Assembly: GCF_003013405.1 (NCBI RefSeq)
Contig: NZ_PXZL01000011.1
Coordinates: 62,001-126,000, forward strand
DNA from: Brevibacillus formosus
GTDB lineage: Bacteria > Bacillota > Bacilli > Brevibacillales > Brevibacillaceae
DNA: 64,000 nt
Reading direction: 5' to 3'
The number at the start of each line of letters is the position of its first letter. Within the stretch, counting starts at the first letter, position 1. A program made the translations under genes and the position numbers. This document shows positions 7,888 to 16,650 of this stretch, piece after piece. A model generated the notes under the pieces. That model saw nothing but the letters and a program-made list of their open reading frames with translations. It was not told the DNA's origin and did no database searches.

Positions 7888-8643
7888 ATGACCTTGAGCC
7901 AAAACAGCTATTCCATCGCGGTGATCTCTGACGTACACAGCAATGCTTATGCTTTAGAAGCTGTTCTGCACGACATTGATTCCCGCGGAATTGAAACCAT
8001 TGTAAATTTAGGCGACACCTTATTTGGACCGCTTGATCCGGTCAAGACAGCAGAGCTCTTGATGGAGCGGACTGGAATTGTACACATCATGGGTAATTGT
8101 GACAGATATTTACTGCAAGAGCAAATGGAGTCCATCACTTTCGAATATGTGAAACCATTGCTTACACCGGAAATGCTCAGCTGGATCGAGTCATTCCAAA
8201 AGCAATGGACGAAAGATGATCTCTTGTTTTGTCACGGGACGCCTTTTGTAGATGATATGTATTTATTGGAGAATGTGGCTCCATACGGGATTGACGAGAA
8301 AAGCCCAAACGCCTTGATGATCGAGTTGACAGGCATCCAGCAAAAAGTCATTTTTTGCGGACACTCTCATGTGCCCAAATCCGTATGGCTCCCAGATGGC
8401 AAGCTCGTGGTAAACCCGGGAAGTGTTGGGCTGCCAGCGTATTTTGAGGAAGCGCCGTACCCGCATTCCATGGAATCGAAGACGCCACATGCCAAGTACG
8501 TCACGGTAAAACCACAGGGTGGCTCGTGGCTTATAGAGCATGTATTGGTTCCGTATGATTTCGAGAAGGCAGCGAGAAGAGCGGAAGAAAACGGGCGCAG
8601 AGACTATGCGTATGCGATCCGAACGGGAAGAGCAGAGCTGTAA
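7888..8643 (+). CDS. Metallophosphoesterase family protein
   Basis: Calcineurin-like phosphoesterase of 251 aa. All metal-binding motifs are visible in order: SDVHSN (about residue 15), GDTLFGP (near 40), GNCDR (near 73), CHG (near 114) and GHSHVP (near 152), followed by NPGSVGLP. It resembles YfcE/MJ0936-like cytoplasmic phosphodiesterases. The AAAGGAG site 5 bp before the ATG fixes the start. Natural substrate unknown; a cyclic or small phosphodiester is typical for the family. Confidence 0.92.
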   Translation: MTLSQNSYSIAVISDVHSNAYALEAVLHDIDSRGIETIVNLGDTLFGPLDPVKTAELLMERTGIVHIMGNCDRYLLQEQMESITFEYVKPLLTPEMLSWIESFQKQWTKDDLLFCHGTPFVDDMYLLENVAPYGIDEKSPNALMIELTGIQQKVIFCGHSHVPKSVWLPDGKLVVNPGSVGLPAYFEEAPYPHSMESKTPHAKYVTVKPQGGSWLIEHVLVPYDFEKAARRAEENGRRDYAYAIRTGRAEL

Positions 8644-8646
8644 AAA

Positions 8647-8678
8647 AAGGAAGAGGACAAACGCCTCTTCCTTTCCCT
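8647..8678. terminator. Bidirectional terminator
   Basis: 10-bp perfect stem AAGGAAGAGG / CCTCTTCCTT flanked by A and T runs, placed between the convergent phosphoesterase and MFS genes. Confidence 0.88.
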
Positions 8679-8680
8679 TT

Positions 8681-10297
8681 TTACGCCTTTCCTGCTTCGC
8701 CCTCCGGCTTCTGTCCCATCTTCCCACTACGCAGAGGAATTTCCTTCAGGAACAGCGCGATGATGACAGCGATACCTGCTACAATCGCCCCAGTCAAAAA
8801 CGTAGTCGTGATCCCATAGCTCATCGCTTCCCGGATCATATCCAGCATGTGAGTGAACAGTGGCTGTAAATCCGGTGGCAAACTAGCCAGCGTGGCTTCA
8901 ATTTTCGGCTGATCCAACAAATTTTGCGGATTCATAAAGAGCGACAGCTTCTCTGCGAGAGCAGGATCGGCTGCTGCGGGATTGTTCCCCTGACCCATGG
9001 CTCCCGACAGTTGCGTCATTTTCGCAGACATGCTGGCACTCATGACGGTTCCCATGACAGCAATTCCAATGGTCCCGCCGAGGTTGCGGAAAAGCTGCGA
9101 CGTTGCTGTAGCGACACCCAATTGCTGCGGTGCGACTGCATTTTGTACCGTCAAGGAGAAGACTGGCATCGCAATCCCGATCCCCAAACCGAGAATGATC
9201 ATGTAGATCACGAGCAAGTAAATCGGTGTGGCTGGCGACATGAAATACATCAGTACCATACCCAAGGTCATGACGAGAAGTCCACCCAGCGCCATCTTTT
9301 TATATTTTCCCGTCTTGGTCATGATTTGTCCGGCGAGTGCGGAGGTCGCGAGCATGGCGATCGACATCGGCATCGCGACATAACCGGCCATCGTCGGAGA
9401 GATGCCTTTGACCCCTTGGACAAAGAACGGAACATAAATGATAGCGCCCATCATCCCCGCATTGAGGAAGAATCCGACCAGATTGGAGATAGTAAAAATA
9501 CCGTTTTTGAACAAGCCCAGCGGAAGCACGGGAGTCTTTACTTTCCTCTCAATCATAATAAACACGATCAACGCAACGATTGTGGCTGCAAACAACCCAA
9601 TAATTTGCCACGAGCCCCAAGCGTGTTTGCCCGGACCATTACCTGCCCATGAGAAGGCGAGCAGCATCGGTACGATGGTGAGGGTCAGGAACAGCGAGCC
9701 GAAGTAGTCGACAGACTCTCCTTCTTGCTTCGGTACTTTTGGGAAATGAATCATGATCAACAGAAAGGCAATCACGCCAATCGGCAAGAAGATCCAGAAC
9801 ACCCAATGCCAGTCGAGATGGTCGACGATATAGCCGCCCATCAGAGGACCAAGCACACTGGATACGCCGAAGACGGCACTCATGATTCCGCCCCATTTTG
9901 CGCGTTCGCGAGGTTCGTACAGATCACCCATGGCAGTAAAAGCAGTGGACATAATGATCCCGGCACCCGCCCCTTGTATGCCACGATACGTAATCAGTTG
10001 AAAAATATCGGTAGAAAACCCGGATAACAAGGCTCCGATACTAAACAACGCGATACCCGTCAAAATAAACGGTTTTCTTCCATATATATCAGATAGCTTC
10101 CCAACCAGCACGGAAGCGACAGTTGAGGTCAGCAAATAAATCGTAATCGCCCACGAATAGTAATCCATGCCACCGAGCTTCGAGATAATGCGCGGCATGG
10201 CAACACCAATAATGGTCTGGTTGATCGCGGCGAAGAACATGGCCGTAATAATCGCGATCATAATCGTCACTTTCTTTTTCTCTGTCAGCTGTTGCAA
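8681..10297 (-). CDS. MDR-type MFS drug exporter (DHA2, about 14 TM segments)
   Basis: Proton-driven multidrug antiporter of 538 aa, the normal size for 14-TM DHA2 (EmrB/QacA-like) members. Motif A is present as GKLSDIYGRKPFIL after TM2, and motif C-like sequence as GVSSVLGPLMGGYIVD in TM5. The long Gly/Ala/Pro-containing loop before the last helices is usual. The TTG start follows a GGAG site lying in the end of the MarR gene, and only 2 bp separate the two genes, so marR-mfs is an operon. Likely exports a hydrophobic toxic compound sensed by the MarR protein. Confidence 0.93.
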   Translation of the reverse strand: MQQLTEKKKVTIMIAIITAMFFAAINQTIIGVAMPRIISKLGGMDYYSWAITIYLLTSTVASVLVGKLSDIYGRKPFILTGIALFSIGALLSGFSTDIFQLITYRGIQGAGAGIIMSTAFTAMGDLYEPRERAKWGGIMSAVFGVSSVLGPLMGGYIVDHLDWHWVFWIFLPIGVIAFLLIMIHFPKVPKQEGESVDYFGSLFLTLTIVPMLLAFSWAGNGPGKHAWGSWQIIGLFAATIVALIVFIMIERKVKTPVLPLGLFKNGIFTISNLVGFFLNAGMMGAIIYVPFFVQGVKGISPTMAGYVAMPMSIAMLATSALAGQIMTKTGKYKKMALGGLLVMTLGMVLMYFMSPATPIYLLVIYMIILGLGIGIAMPVFSLTVQNAVAPQQLGVATATSQLFRNLGGTIGIAVMGTVMSASMSAKMTQLSGAMGQGNNPAAADPALAEKLSLFMNPQNLLDQPKIEATLASLPPDLQPLFTHMLDMIREAMSYGITTTFLTGAIVAGIAVIIALFLKEIPLRSGKMGQKPEGEAGKA

Positions 10298-10299
10298 TC

Positions 10300-10734
10300 T
10301 TAATGCTCCTCTCTTTGTTGATCTATATTCTTCAGAACCTGGTGATAGATGCGGACTAAGTGTTGCTTGTCTTCATCAGATACGCCTGCAAAAAACTGTT
10401 CAATGGTGCTCCTCACCACGGCTTTGTATTGCCGAAGGATATCTTTTCCTTGATCGGTTATGTCCAGTTGCACTACGCGGCGATCCTTACTGTCACGATT
10501 TCTCGTGGCATAGCCGCAAGCAATCAATTTATCAGCGAGACTCGTAACGGCTCCGGGGGTAATATTCATACGTTCTGCAATAGAAGATGCCTTCTGCGGG
10601 CCGCTCATATCTAGGATTCGCAAAAGCATCGCTTGTGATCCTGATACGAGTGGGTCCAAGCGCTTGTGGGACTCGGTCGAAACTTTTCGTTGGAGTTGTA
10701 TATAAAGTTCTTCAAAATTGACTTGGCTTTGCAT
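10300..10734 (-). CDS. MarR family transcriptional regulator of the drug exporter
   Basis: 144-aa winged-helix repressor. The MarR core is clear: LRILDMSGPQKASSIAERM, then ITPGAVTSLADKLIACGY as recognition helix, and the wing RDSKDRRVVQLDITDQG. It is the first gene of the marR-mfs pair. A 9-bp inverted repeat lies about 40-70 bp upstream, next to a TATAAT box, fitting autorepression relieved by a ligand (inference). Confidence 0.92.
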   Translation of the reverse strand: MQSQVNFEELYIQLQRKVSTESHKRLDPLVSGSQAMLLRILDMSGPQKASSIAERMNITPGAVTSLADKLIACGYATRNRDSKDRRVVQLDITDQGKDILRQYKAVVRSTIEQFFAGVSDEDKQHLVRIYHQVLKNIDQQREEH

Positions 10735-10761
10735 CGTACCCTCTCCTATTTTTATTGCTTA

Positions 10762-10801
10762 ATTATATATGATGTTAAATGTTTACCCACTAAAACATTT
10801 A
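10762..10801 (-). promoter_or_regulatory. Promoter -10 and palindromic operator of marR-mfs
   Basis: On the minus strand a TATAAT box lies at 10767-10762. Directly upstream is a perfect inverted repeat TAAATGTTT - 8 bp - AAACATTTA (10776-10801). No good -35 box is visible, since the palindrome occupies that position. Confidence 0.68.
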
Positions 10802-11008
10802 CGAGTATACATCGATTTATGAAAGTGAGTCAAATTAACCTTTTTCCAATTTGACCAATTTAGGTGGTCATTATGTGATCGATTTCGTTATCAATCGGCA
10901 AAAAATGCTATTTTCCGACCTTATTTCATGGAATTTTCAGAGTTGCGATGCTACAATCAGTTTTGGCATTCTTTTCATCTTAGATAAATAGATAGGTGGG
11001 ATCTTAAC

Positions 11009-12730
11009 GTGTTTGGGAAAAAATTAACCAGCGCATTGCTCGCCACAGCGCTGATGTGCCCGATGTCGGCTTTTGCCGCCCAAGAGACAAAACAGCCAGC
11101 AGATGTCGTGTTAACTAACGGCGCGGTCTACACAGTGGACAATAAGAACAGCTGGGCAGAGGCCGTGGCCATTCGCGGTGATGAAATTGTCTTTGTCGGC
11201 GCAGATGAATATGCGAAAGCACACATCGGCAAGGATACGAAAGTAATCGATCTGAAAGGCCAAATGGTGTTGCCGGGCTTTATCGACAGCCATACGCATG
11301 CGAGCAAAACGACGGGACTCATTTTCTCCATTGATTTGTTTGACGGAGGCTCAGTCGAGGAATACGTTGCGACCATCGAGAAATTCGTAAAAGAGCATCC
11401 AAACGAACCAGCATTGCAAGGACGCGGCTGGAGCAATCCGGTAGTGCCTGGTATCGGTCCGCGCAAGGAAGTATTGGATAAAATCGTACCAACGACTCCA
11501 ATCGCGCTGACCTCCGATGACGGACATTCTTTGTGGGTGAACTCGGCAGCATTGAAGCTGGCCGGAATCACGAAGGACACGCCTAACCCTGAGGGCGGCA
11601 TTATCGAGCGCGATCCGAAAACAAAAGAACCATCTGGAACGTTGCGTGAAAGTGCAATGAATCTGGTGCTGTCAAAAATCGGCGGATACACCGTCCAGCA
11701 ATACAAGTCCGGAATTGAAGCCTACCAAGAAAAAGCGGTTGAACGCGGTGTAACTACGGTGCGAGACCCAGATATGCTGCGCTATCCGAACGTATTGGAA
11801 GCGTACGAGGAGCTCGCGAAAGAGGACAAGCTGACCATCCGCTTCCGCAATGCGTTGACAGCGAATCCGGAAAAAGGTCCTGAGCAGATCGCAGAATTCG
11901 TAAAAATCCGTGAGCGCAATCAACATCCGCTATTCCAAGTCAACGCCGTCAAAATCTTTTTGGATGGAGTCGTAGAAGGCGCCACAGCTTACTTGGAAAA
12001 GCCGTATGTACATAAGGAGACAAACGGAGAATTAATCTGGAAGCAAGAGGTTTACAACCAAACAGCTGCCGCAGTAGATAAAGCAGGCTTCCAATTGCAC
12101 GTCCATTCCATCGGGGACGCTTCTACCCGTATAGCACTGGACGGTATGGAGTTCGCTGAAAAACAAAATGGCAAGCATGATGCTCGCCACTCGCTCGTTC
12201 ACCTGCAACTGGTCAATGAAACAGACATCGAGCGCTTCAAGAAGCTTGGTGCAGTCGGAATCGTGCAGCCGTTCTGGTTTATGCAGGAAGAGGGCTACTA
12301 CGATGAGATCGAAGTACCGTACTTGGGCCGCGAACGCGCAGAAAAAGAATACCCGATGAAGAGCTTCCTAAAAAAAGGGGTGCATGTAGCTTCTTCGTCT
12401 GACTACATCGTAACGCCAGAATTCAATCCATTGCACGGCATTCAACAAGGCATTACTCGAATCGAGGAGGGGGTAACCGATCCGAGCAAAATTGCCAACC
12501 CAGACGAGCGCGCGACGCTTGCGGAAATGATCGCCAGCTTCACGATTGATGGTGCTTACGCCAACCACGTAGATGACATCACAGGCTCCATCGAAGTCGG
12601 CAAGAAGGCAGATCTCATCGTGCTCGATAAAAACTTGTTTAAAATTCCGGCCACTCAAATCAAGGATGCGAAAGTCGTGTTGACCTTGGTTGAAGGGAAG
12701 GAAGTCTATCGTCAGAAGGAAGCAAAGTAA
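11009..12730 (+). CDS. Exported YtcJ-like amidohydrolase
   Basis: Metal-dependent hydrolase of 573 aa carrying a Sec signal peptide (MFGKKLTSALLATAL, cleavage after AFA). The amidohydrolase barrel shows HTH in IDSHTHAS, a conserved LHVHSIGDAS segment, the HSLVHLQLV strand, SSDYIVTPEFNP with the late catalytic Asp, and the C-terminal GSIEVGKKADLIVLD. It resembles YtcJ/NfdA-type N-substituted formamide deformylases and related exo-amidases. The GTG start follows AGGTGGG. It is flanked by its own terminator and acts outside the cytoplasmic membrane. The substrate cannot be read from the sequence. Confidence 0.88.
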   Translation: MFGKKLTSALLATALMCPMSAFAAQETKQPADVVLTNGAVYTVDNKNSWAEAVAIRGDEIVFVGADEYAKAHIGKDTKVIDLKGQMVLPGFIDSHTHASKTTGLIFSIDLFDGGSVEEYVATIEKFVKEHPNEPALQGRGWSNPVVPGIGPRKEVLDKIVPTTPIALTSDDGHSLWVNSAALKLAGITKDTPNPEGGIIERDPKTKEPSGTLRESAMNLVLSKIGGYTVQQYKSGIEAYQEKAVERGVTTVRDPDMLRYPNVLEAYEELAKEDKLTIRFRNALTANPEKGPEQIAEFVKIRERNQHPLFQVNAVKIFLDGVVEGATAYLEKPYVHKETNGELIWKQEVYNQTAAAVDKAGFQLHVHSIGDASTRIALDGMEFAEKQNGKHDARHSLVHLQLVNETDIERFKKLGAVGIVQPFWFMQEEGYYDEIEVPYLGRERAEKEYPMKSFLKKGVHVASSSDYIVTPEFNPLHGIQQGITRIEEGVTDPSKIANPDERATLAEMIASFTIDGAYANHVDDITGSIEVGKKADLIVLDKNLFKIPATQIKDAKVVLTLVEGKEVYRQKEAK

Positions 12731-12738
12731 GTGTGGAA

Positions 12739-12771
12739 AAATGGTCGTCCATTGCGATGATCATTTTTTTG
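12739..12771 (+). terminator. Terminator after the amidohydrolase
   Basis: Stem AAATGGTCGTC / GATGATCATTT with G-U pairs, followed by a seven-T run. Confidence 0.82.
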
Positions 12772-12864
12772 TGTGCAAACGGGTAGATTGGGAAAGGATT
12801 CTTGTCTGCCTTTGAGGAATCATTCATACGATTCAGATTCAAGCAAATGCTGGAGGTGTCCGAT

Positions 12865-13566
12865 TTGACCCAAACAGAAGGAATCAAAACAATCAAGCTG
12901 GAGATGAACGCAGGAGGTAATCCATTCGTCGTCCACACCGCAGTGCTATGGGATGACAATGAAGCCATTCTTGTGGATACAGGCATCCCCGGACAATTGG
13001 AGCTGATTCAAAACGTACTGGCGCAAGAAGCGATTCCTTTTGAAAAATTGACGAAAATCATCATTACTCATCAAGACCGGGATCATATCGGCAGCTTGCC
13101 AGAAATCGTAGCAGCAGCGGAAGGAAGCGTACAGGTGGTTGCTCACGAGGCAGCGATTCCGTATCTGGCTGGAGTAACACCCCTGCTCAAAAGCGGTCTA
13201 CTGGCTCCTCCGGTAAAAGTCGATCATGCCGTACAGGATGGTGATGTTCTCCCATACTGTGGCGGTATCCAGGTGATTTATACGCCCGGTCATTCTCCTG
13301 ATCACATCTCTTTGTATCATATTCCGAGCAAGACACTGATTTCTGGAGACGCCCTCACAGCACAAGATGGGGTACTGATGCCTTTCAACCCCGAATTCAC
13401 GCCAGATCAAACGACGGCTCTGCAATCGATCCGCAAACTGCTCGAGTTCGACATAGAGATTGTGATTGCCTATCATGGTGGTGTTTGTACAGAGGGTATC
13501 AAGCAACGTCTAGCGGATATCGTAGCAAAGGAGGGCATGGATTCAGATGAACATCCGCAGAGGTAA
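12865..13566 (+). CDS. MBL-fold metallo-hydrolase
   Basis: Metallo-beta-lactamase-fold hydrolase of about 233 aa. Zinc ligands are visible as THQDRDHIG, in which the usual first His of HxHxDH is Gln (H-Q-D-R-D-H; T-H and D-H retained), then TPGHSPDH and SGDAL, and the terminal AYHGG. The TTG at 12865 was preferred since TGGAGGTG lies 6-7 nt before it and homologues begin near here; a TTG at 12802 would add 21 residues. The end overlaps the next acetyltransferase by 20 bp, so both are co-expressed. Glyoxalase II-like or lactonase activity is possible. Confidence 0.85.
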   Translation: MTQTEGIKTIKLEMNAGGNPFVVHTAVLWDDNEAILVDTGIPGQLELIQNVLAQEAIPFEKLTKIIITHQDRDHIGSLPEIVAAAEGSVQVVAHEAAIPYLAGVTPLLKSGLLAPPVKVDHAVQDGDVLPYCGGIQVIYTPGHSPDHISLYHIPSKTLISGDALTAQDGVLMPFNPEFTPDQTTALQSIRKLLEFDIEIVIAYHGGVCTEGIKQRLADIVAKEGMDSDEHPQR

Positions 13567-14023
13567 AGGACAAGAAGCAAGCGAACTGAGCGAGCTAGCC
13601 TATCGCTCCAAAGCTTATTGGGGATACAGCGACGAATTCATGGATGCCTGTCGCGACGACCTGACGCTATCACCTGCCTATATCGAGACGCAGGAAGTAT
13701 ATGTGTTAGAGGATGAGGGCAGCATCAAAGGCTTCATGAGTTTGGAAAAGGATGCAGAGCAAGAGCAGTGGTTTTTAGGCTTTTTGTTCATGGAACCGGA
13801 GGCAGTTGGAAAAGGTTACGGAAAGGCTCTGTGGCAGCATATGGTGGACGTGGCACAAAAGCTGGATATCCCAGTCATCACCATCCACAGCGACCCGTAC
13901 GCAGAACCGTTTTACTTATCGAGAGGGGCAAAGCGAGTAGGAGAAATCGCCTCTACCGTGTTCCCAGGAAGAAAGTTGCCGTTGTTGGAAGTGGAGCTCG
14001 AAAAGGCTCGTAGTATGGAATAG
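13547..14023 (+). CDS. GNAT family N-acetyltransferase
   Basis: 158-aa acetyltransferase. It opens with the common NIRRGKGQEASELSELAYRSK segment and shows the acetyl-CoA loop in FMEPEAVGKGYGKALWQHMV, then HSDPYAEPFYLSRGAKRVG, a typical motif B. It overlaps the MBL hydrolase by 20 bp and uses an AGGAGGG site inside it. Substrate unknown. Confidence 0.9.
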   Translation: MNIRRGKGQEASELSELAYRSKAYWGYSDEFMDACRDDLTLSPAYIETQEVYVLEDEGSIKGFMSLEKDAEQEQWFLGFLFMEPEAVGKGYGKALWQHMVDVAQKLDIPVITIHSDPYAEPFYLSRGAKRVGEIASTVFPGRKLPLLEVELEKARSME

Positions 14024-14048
14024 CTATTCTCTTCCAATCAGCATCAAC

Positions 14049-14081
14049 GCTCAAGCATGGTTTAGATGCTTGGGCTTTTTT
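14049..14081 (+). terminator. Terminator after the acetyltransferase
   Basis: Stem GCTCAAGCAT / ATGCTTGGGC followed by six T. It lies just before the convergent response-regulator gene. Confidence 0.85.
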
Positions 14082-14092
14082 CGTTTCCTTCC

Positions 14093-14800
14093 TTATTTTA
14101 CGATTTTATACCGGATCGCCTTGGCAACTGCCTGTGTACGATCCTCTACGCCCATTTTCTGCAAAATCCGATGGATATGCGTCTTGACGGTTCCCCCTGA
14201 GATGAGCAAGTGCTGCGCAATTTGATCGTTCCGTTTGCCGTAGGATAGCTGCTCAAGTACGTCCCGCTCTCGATCGGTCAACTGATCAAACATGACAAGA
14301 GGTGGAAGCGCAGAGTCAAAGTCAGCATCGGAGTCAGACTCGTCACTCTTTTGTTGAGACTGTAGAACCTCCGCTAGAGCCTTGGCAGCTGTAGCCGTGT
14401 AGAACAGTGCCTCTCCCTGATGTGCCCTGCGAATGAGGTCCAACATATCCTGTGAATCGGAATCCTTTAGCATATAGCCGACAGCACCTGCGCGAATACC
14501 GTCTACGATGTAATCGTACGTGTCAAATGTTGTGAGGATTAATACTTTTATCGAAGGATGGAGTCGAGTGATTTCTCGTGTTGCATCGATTCCTGACATA
14601 TTCGGCATTTGTACATCCATTAAGACGACATCAGGAATGATTTCTCCTACGATCTGCACGGCTTCTTCTCCATTGGAAGCCTCCCCGCTTACTTCCATAT
14701 CCTTCTGCATTTTGATGACATACCCCAATCCTTGACGGATCATCGTTTGGTCATCGACCAGGACCACACGAATGGTCTCTTTTTTGTTGTGATTTTCCAT
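14093..14800 (-). CDS. NarL/LuxR-type response regulator
   Basis: 235-aa two-component regulator. The receiver has VDDQ near residue 15 and phospho-Asp62 (VLMDVQMPNMSG); the C-terminal LuxR helix-turn-helix reads LTDRERDVLEQLSYGKRNDQIA with SGGTVKTHIHRIL. The ATG at 14800 is preferred over an upstream TTG that overlaps the kinase stop, because GGAGG lies 9 nt before it. It is encoded right behind its kinase. Direct repeats upstream of the kinase gene may be its binding sites (inference). Confidence 0.92.
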   Translation of the reverse strand: MENHNKKETIRVVLVDDQTMIRQGLGYVIKMQKDMEVSGEASNGEEAVQIVGEIIPDVVLMDVQMPNMSGIDATREITRLHPSIKVLILTTFDTYDYIVDGIRAGAVGYMLKDSDSQDMLDLIRRAHQGEALFYTATAAKALAEVLQSQQKSDESDSDADFDSALPPLVMFDQLTDRERDVLEQLSYGKRNDQIAQHLLISGGTVKTHIHRILQKMGVEDRTQAVAKAIRYKIVK

Positions 14801-14835
14801 GCTGGCATTCCTCCGTATAAATCGGTATTTGCTTA

Positions 14836-15999
14836 TCAAAGCGGAAAGCTGATGTCGATCTGAAAGCCGTGGGGCTCTCGAATGGAATAGGAAAGGTCTC
14901 CGTTTAATTGCTTAGTTTGTTCTGCGATACCTGTTAAACCGGAGCCCAGCTTGATTTGATGATGATTCGTCATATTCCCATTGTCCCAAATTGTAAGAAA
15001 TAGGTAGTTTTGCTTTTTTTCAATCGTGATGAAAATCTCTGTTGCATCAGAATGGCGTATGGAATTGGTAATAGCCTCTTGGAGAATCCGGTAAAGCGTA
15101 ATGGTCATCTGCTGAGAGAGAGGAATGTCTGGATTGGGACTGATCAGCTGCATTTTGATGTCGGTATGCTGTTGAGCTCGTGATAAGAGTATACGCAGCG
15201 GTGTGATCCCCAGAGAGGATTTGTCTGCAGCCAATGTATGTACAGACGAGCGGATATCATCGAGGCTTTGCTTGGATACGGCAAGCATGTCTCGGACAAC
15301 CTCCTGTGCGTCACTCGGTCCGCTTTGCAGCATGTATTTCAAAGCATTCAATTGAACGATTAGCGATGTGAGACTGTGTCCCAAGGCGTCGTGAACATCG
15401 CGGGCGATTCTGGTTCTCTCCTCGAGGACAGCGGCACGAAGTGTATTCACAGAGGCTTCTTGAAGTTCAGAATGAGCTTCCTGGAGTTCAACATGCGCCT
15501 CTTGCAATTGTTTCAAATGCTGCTGACTCGATTCCTTTGCTTGATTTTGAAGAGATAATCCTCGTGCGCCGATATACCATCCGATATAGGCCACGACATA
15601 GCCTATTACCTCCTCAAACATAAAGTCTTTATAAAAGTACATGTAAGAAAAGGAGCATGTGCCAAAAAAAATTGCATAGTACAATCCTCGGCGTTCAAGA
15701 ATGTGAAATCCGATAAAAGCTACCAATGGCAAGGATAGACCGATCTCTTCCCCTACATAAAGAACCTTTATAAATGACACGGTACCAATAATGATAACGG
15801 CGATGTCTTTTTGATAAGGCTTCCAGTTCTTTTTGGGTCTGAGAAACATCAGCAGGAAGCAGAAGATGATGAGCAGAGAGATGATAAACGGAATGATTGG
15901 TTCATGCAAGTAAGCAGTTGGAATGAGAAAAAATGAGATCAATACAAAAAAACAAATGAGCAGGAAACGGGGGCGTAATGATGCCGTTGAAGCGTTCAA
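14836..15999 (-). CDS. Sensor histidine kinase, HisKA_3 type
   Basis: 387-aa membrane kinase pairing with the adjacent NarL-type regulator. Five or six hydrophobic segments occupy residues 10-145 with almost no extracellular domain, suggesting intramembrane sensing. A coiled coil with a repeated LQEAH pattern follows (about 160-185), then the HisKA_3 box TRIARDVHDALGHSL with His203, and a short HATPase (EAITNSIRHSDA, GSGLTGIAEQ). TTG start behind GGAGG. No obvious target operon is adjacent apart from the divergent MarR-RND unit, which it might control. Confidence 0.92.
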   Translation of the reverse strand: MNASTASLRPRFLLICFFVLISFFLIPTAYLHEPIIPFIISLLIIFCFLLMFLRPKKNWKPYQKDIAVIIIGTVSFIKVLYVGEEIGLSLPLVAFIGFHILERRGLYYAIFFGTCSFSYMYFYKDFMFEEVIGYVVAYIGWYIGARGLSLQNQAKESSQQHLKQLQEAHVELQEAHSELQEASVNTLRAAVLEERTRIARDVHDALGHSLTSLIVQLNALKYMLQSGPSDAQEVVRDMLAVSKQSLDDIRSSVHTLAADKSSLGITPLRILLSRAQQHTDIKMQLISPNPDIPLSQQMTITLYRILQEAITNSIRHSDATEIFITIEKKQNYLFLTIWDNGNMTNHHQIKLGSGLTGIAEQTKQLNGDLSYSIREPHGFQIDISFPL

Positions 16000-16031
16000 G
16001 AAGACAACCTCCTTTCTTGGAATACGTACCC

Positions 16032-16095
16032 ATTATAGTTTCATTTTAGCATGCGCTGTCGTCTATCTCCGGGTGTACGGTCTTCTATCTCTGGA
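16032..16095 (-). promoter_or_regulatory. Promoter and direct repeats ahead of the kinase/regulator operon
   Basis: A perfect TATAAT box (minus strand, 16037-16032) lacks a matching -35. Just upstream, TCTATCTCCGG (16062) and TCTATCTCTGG (16084) form direct repeats exactly 22 bp apart, about two helical turns. This fits two regulator dimers activating a weak promoter, but the cognate factor is inferred. Confidence 0.55.
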
Positions 16096-16227
16096 TAGAT
16101 AAAATCGAATTCCACAATTTGACTATCCGATAGACTTCGGGGACGAATCGTATAAGTACAATGTGATCTGTGGAGGGGAACGCCCCGAACGATAGTCCGA
16201 AAAATAGACAATGGGTAGGAGGCTTTT

Positions 16228-16611
16228 ATGAACGAACTGTTTCAGTTAGCGAAGATTCTACGTGAAACGAGCACCGTATTTTCCACACTTTCCATGCAAG
16301 CATTGGATTCAAGTGATATCACCTGGCAACAAGTTCTCATTCTGGAGCAAATCGCGATCAGCCCGAAAACAATGGGAGAAATCAGCAAGGCGATTGATCT
16401 TTCCTATAGTACGACCTCAGGCTTAATCAGTCGGCTGGAACAGATGAACTTGGTGCGCAGATTTCGTGACAGTTCGGATCGGAGAATTGTATGGGCAGCA
16501 TTGACGGAACGTGTACCTGCGAATATGAATCTGCAAGAGGGGATTGGTTGTATGCCAGCAACCCTCGATTCTTTACGCGAGCTTATTTTAGAAAAGGAAA
16601 TACTGAGTTGA
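16228..16611 (+). CDS. MarR family regulator of the RND efflux operon
   Basis: 127-aa winged-helix protein, somewhat short for MarR. Core elements: VLILEQIAISPKTMGEIS, recognition helix SYSTTSGLISRLEQMNLV, wing RDSSDRRIVWAALT. It is 39 bp upstream of the pump gene on the same strand and has an AGGAGG ribosome site. Probably represses the pump-adaptor genes and responds to an exported ligand. The C-terminal dimerisation helix is shorter than in typical members. Confidence 0.87.
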   Translation: MNELFQLAKILRETSTVFSTLSMQALDSSDITWQQVLILEQIAISPKTMGEISKAIDLSYSTTSGLISRLEQMNLVRRFRDSSDRRIVWAALTERVPANMNLQEGIGCMPATLDSLRELILEKEILS

Positions 16612-16650
16612 TCCAATGGAACTTTCTATCCGCGAAGAGGTGAGAAAATT

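Noticed and set aside
14093-15999. BceRS-type partner for the BceAB transporter
   Set aside because: This pair is of the NarL/HisKA_3 kind with a LuxR output domain; BceRS systems use OmpR-type regulators and short two-helix kinases.
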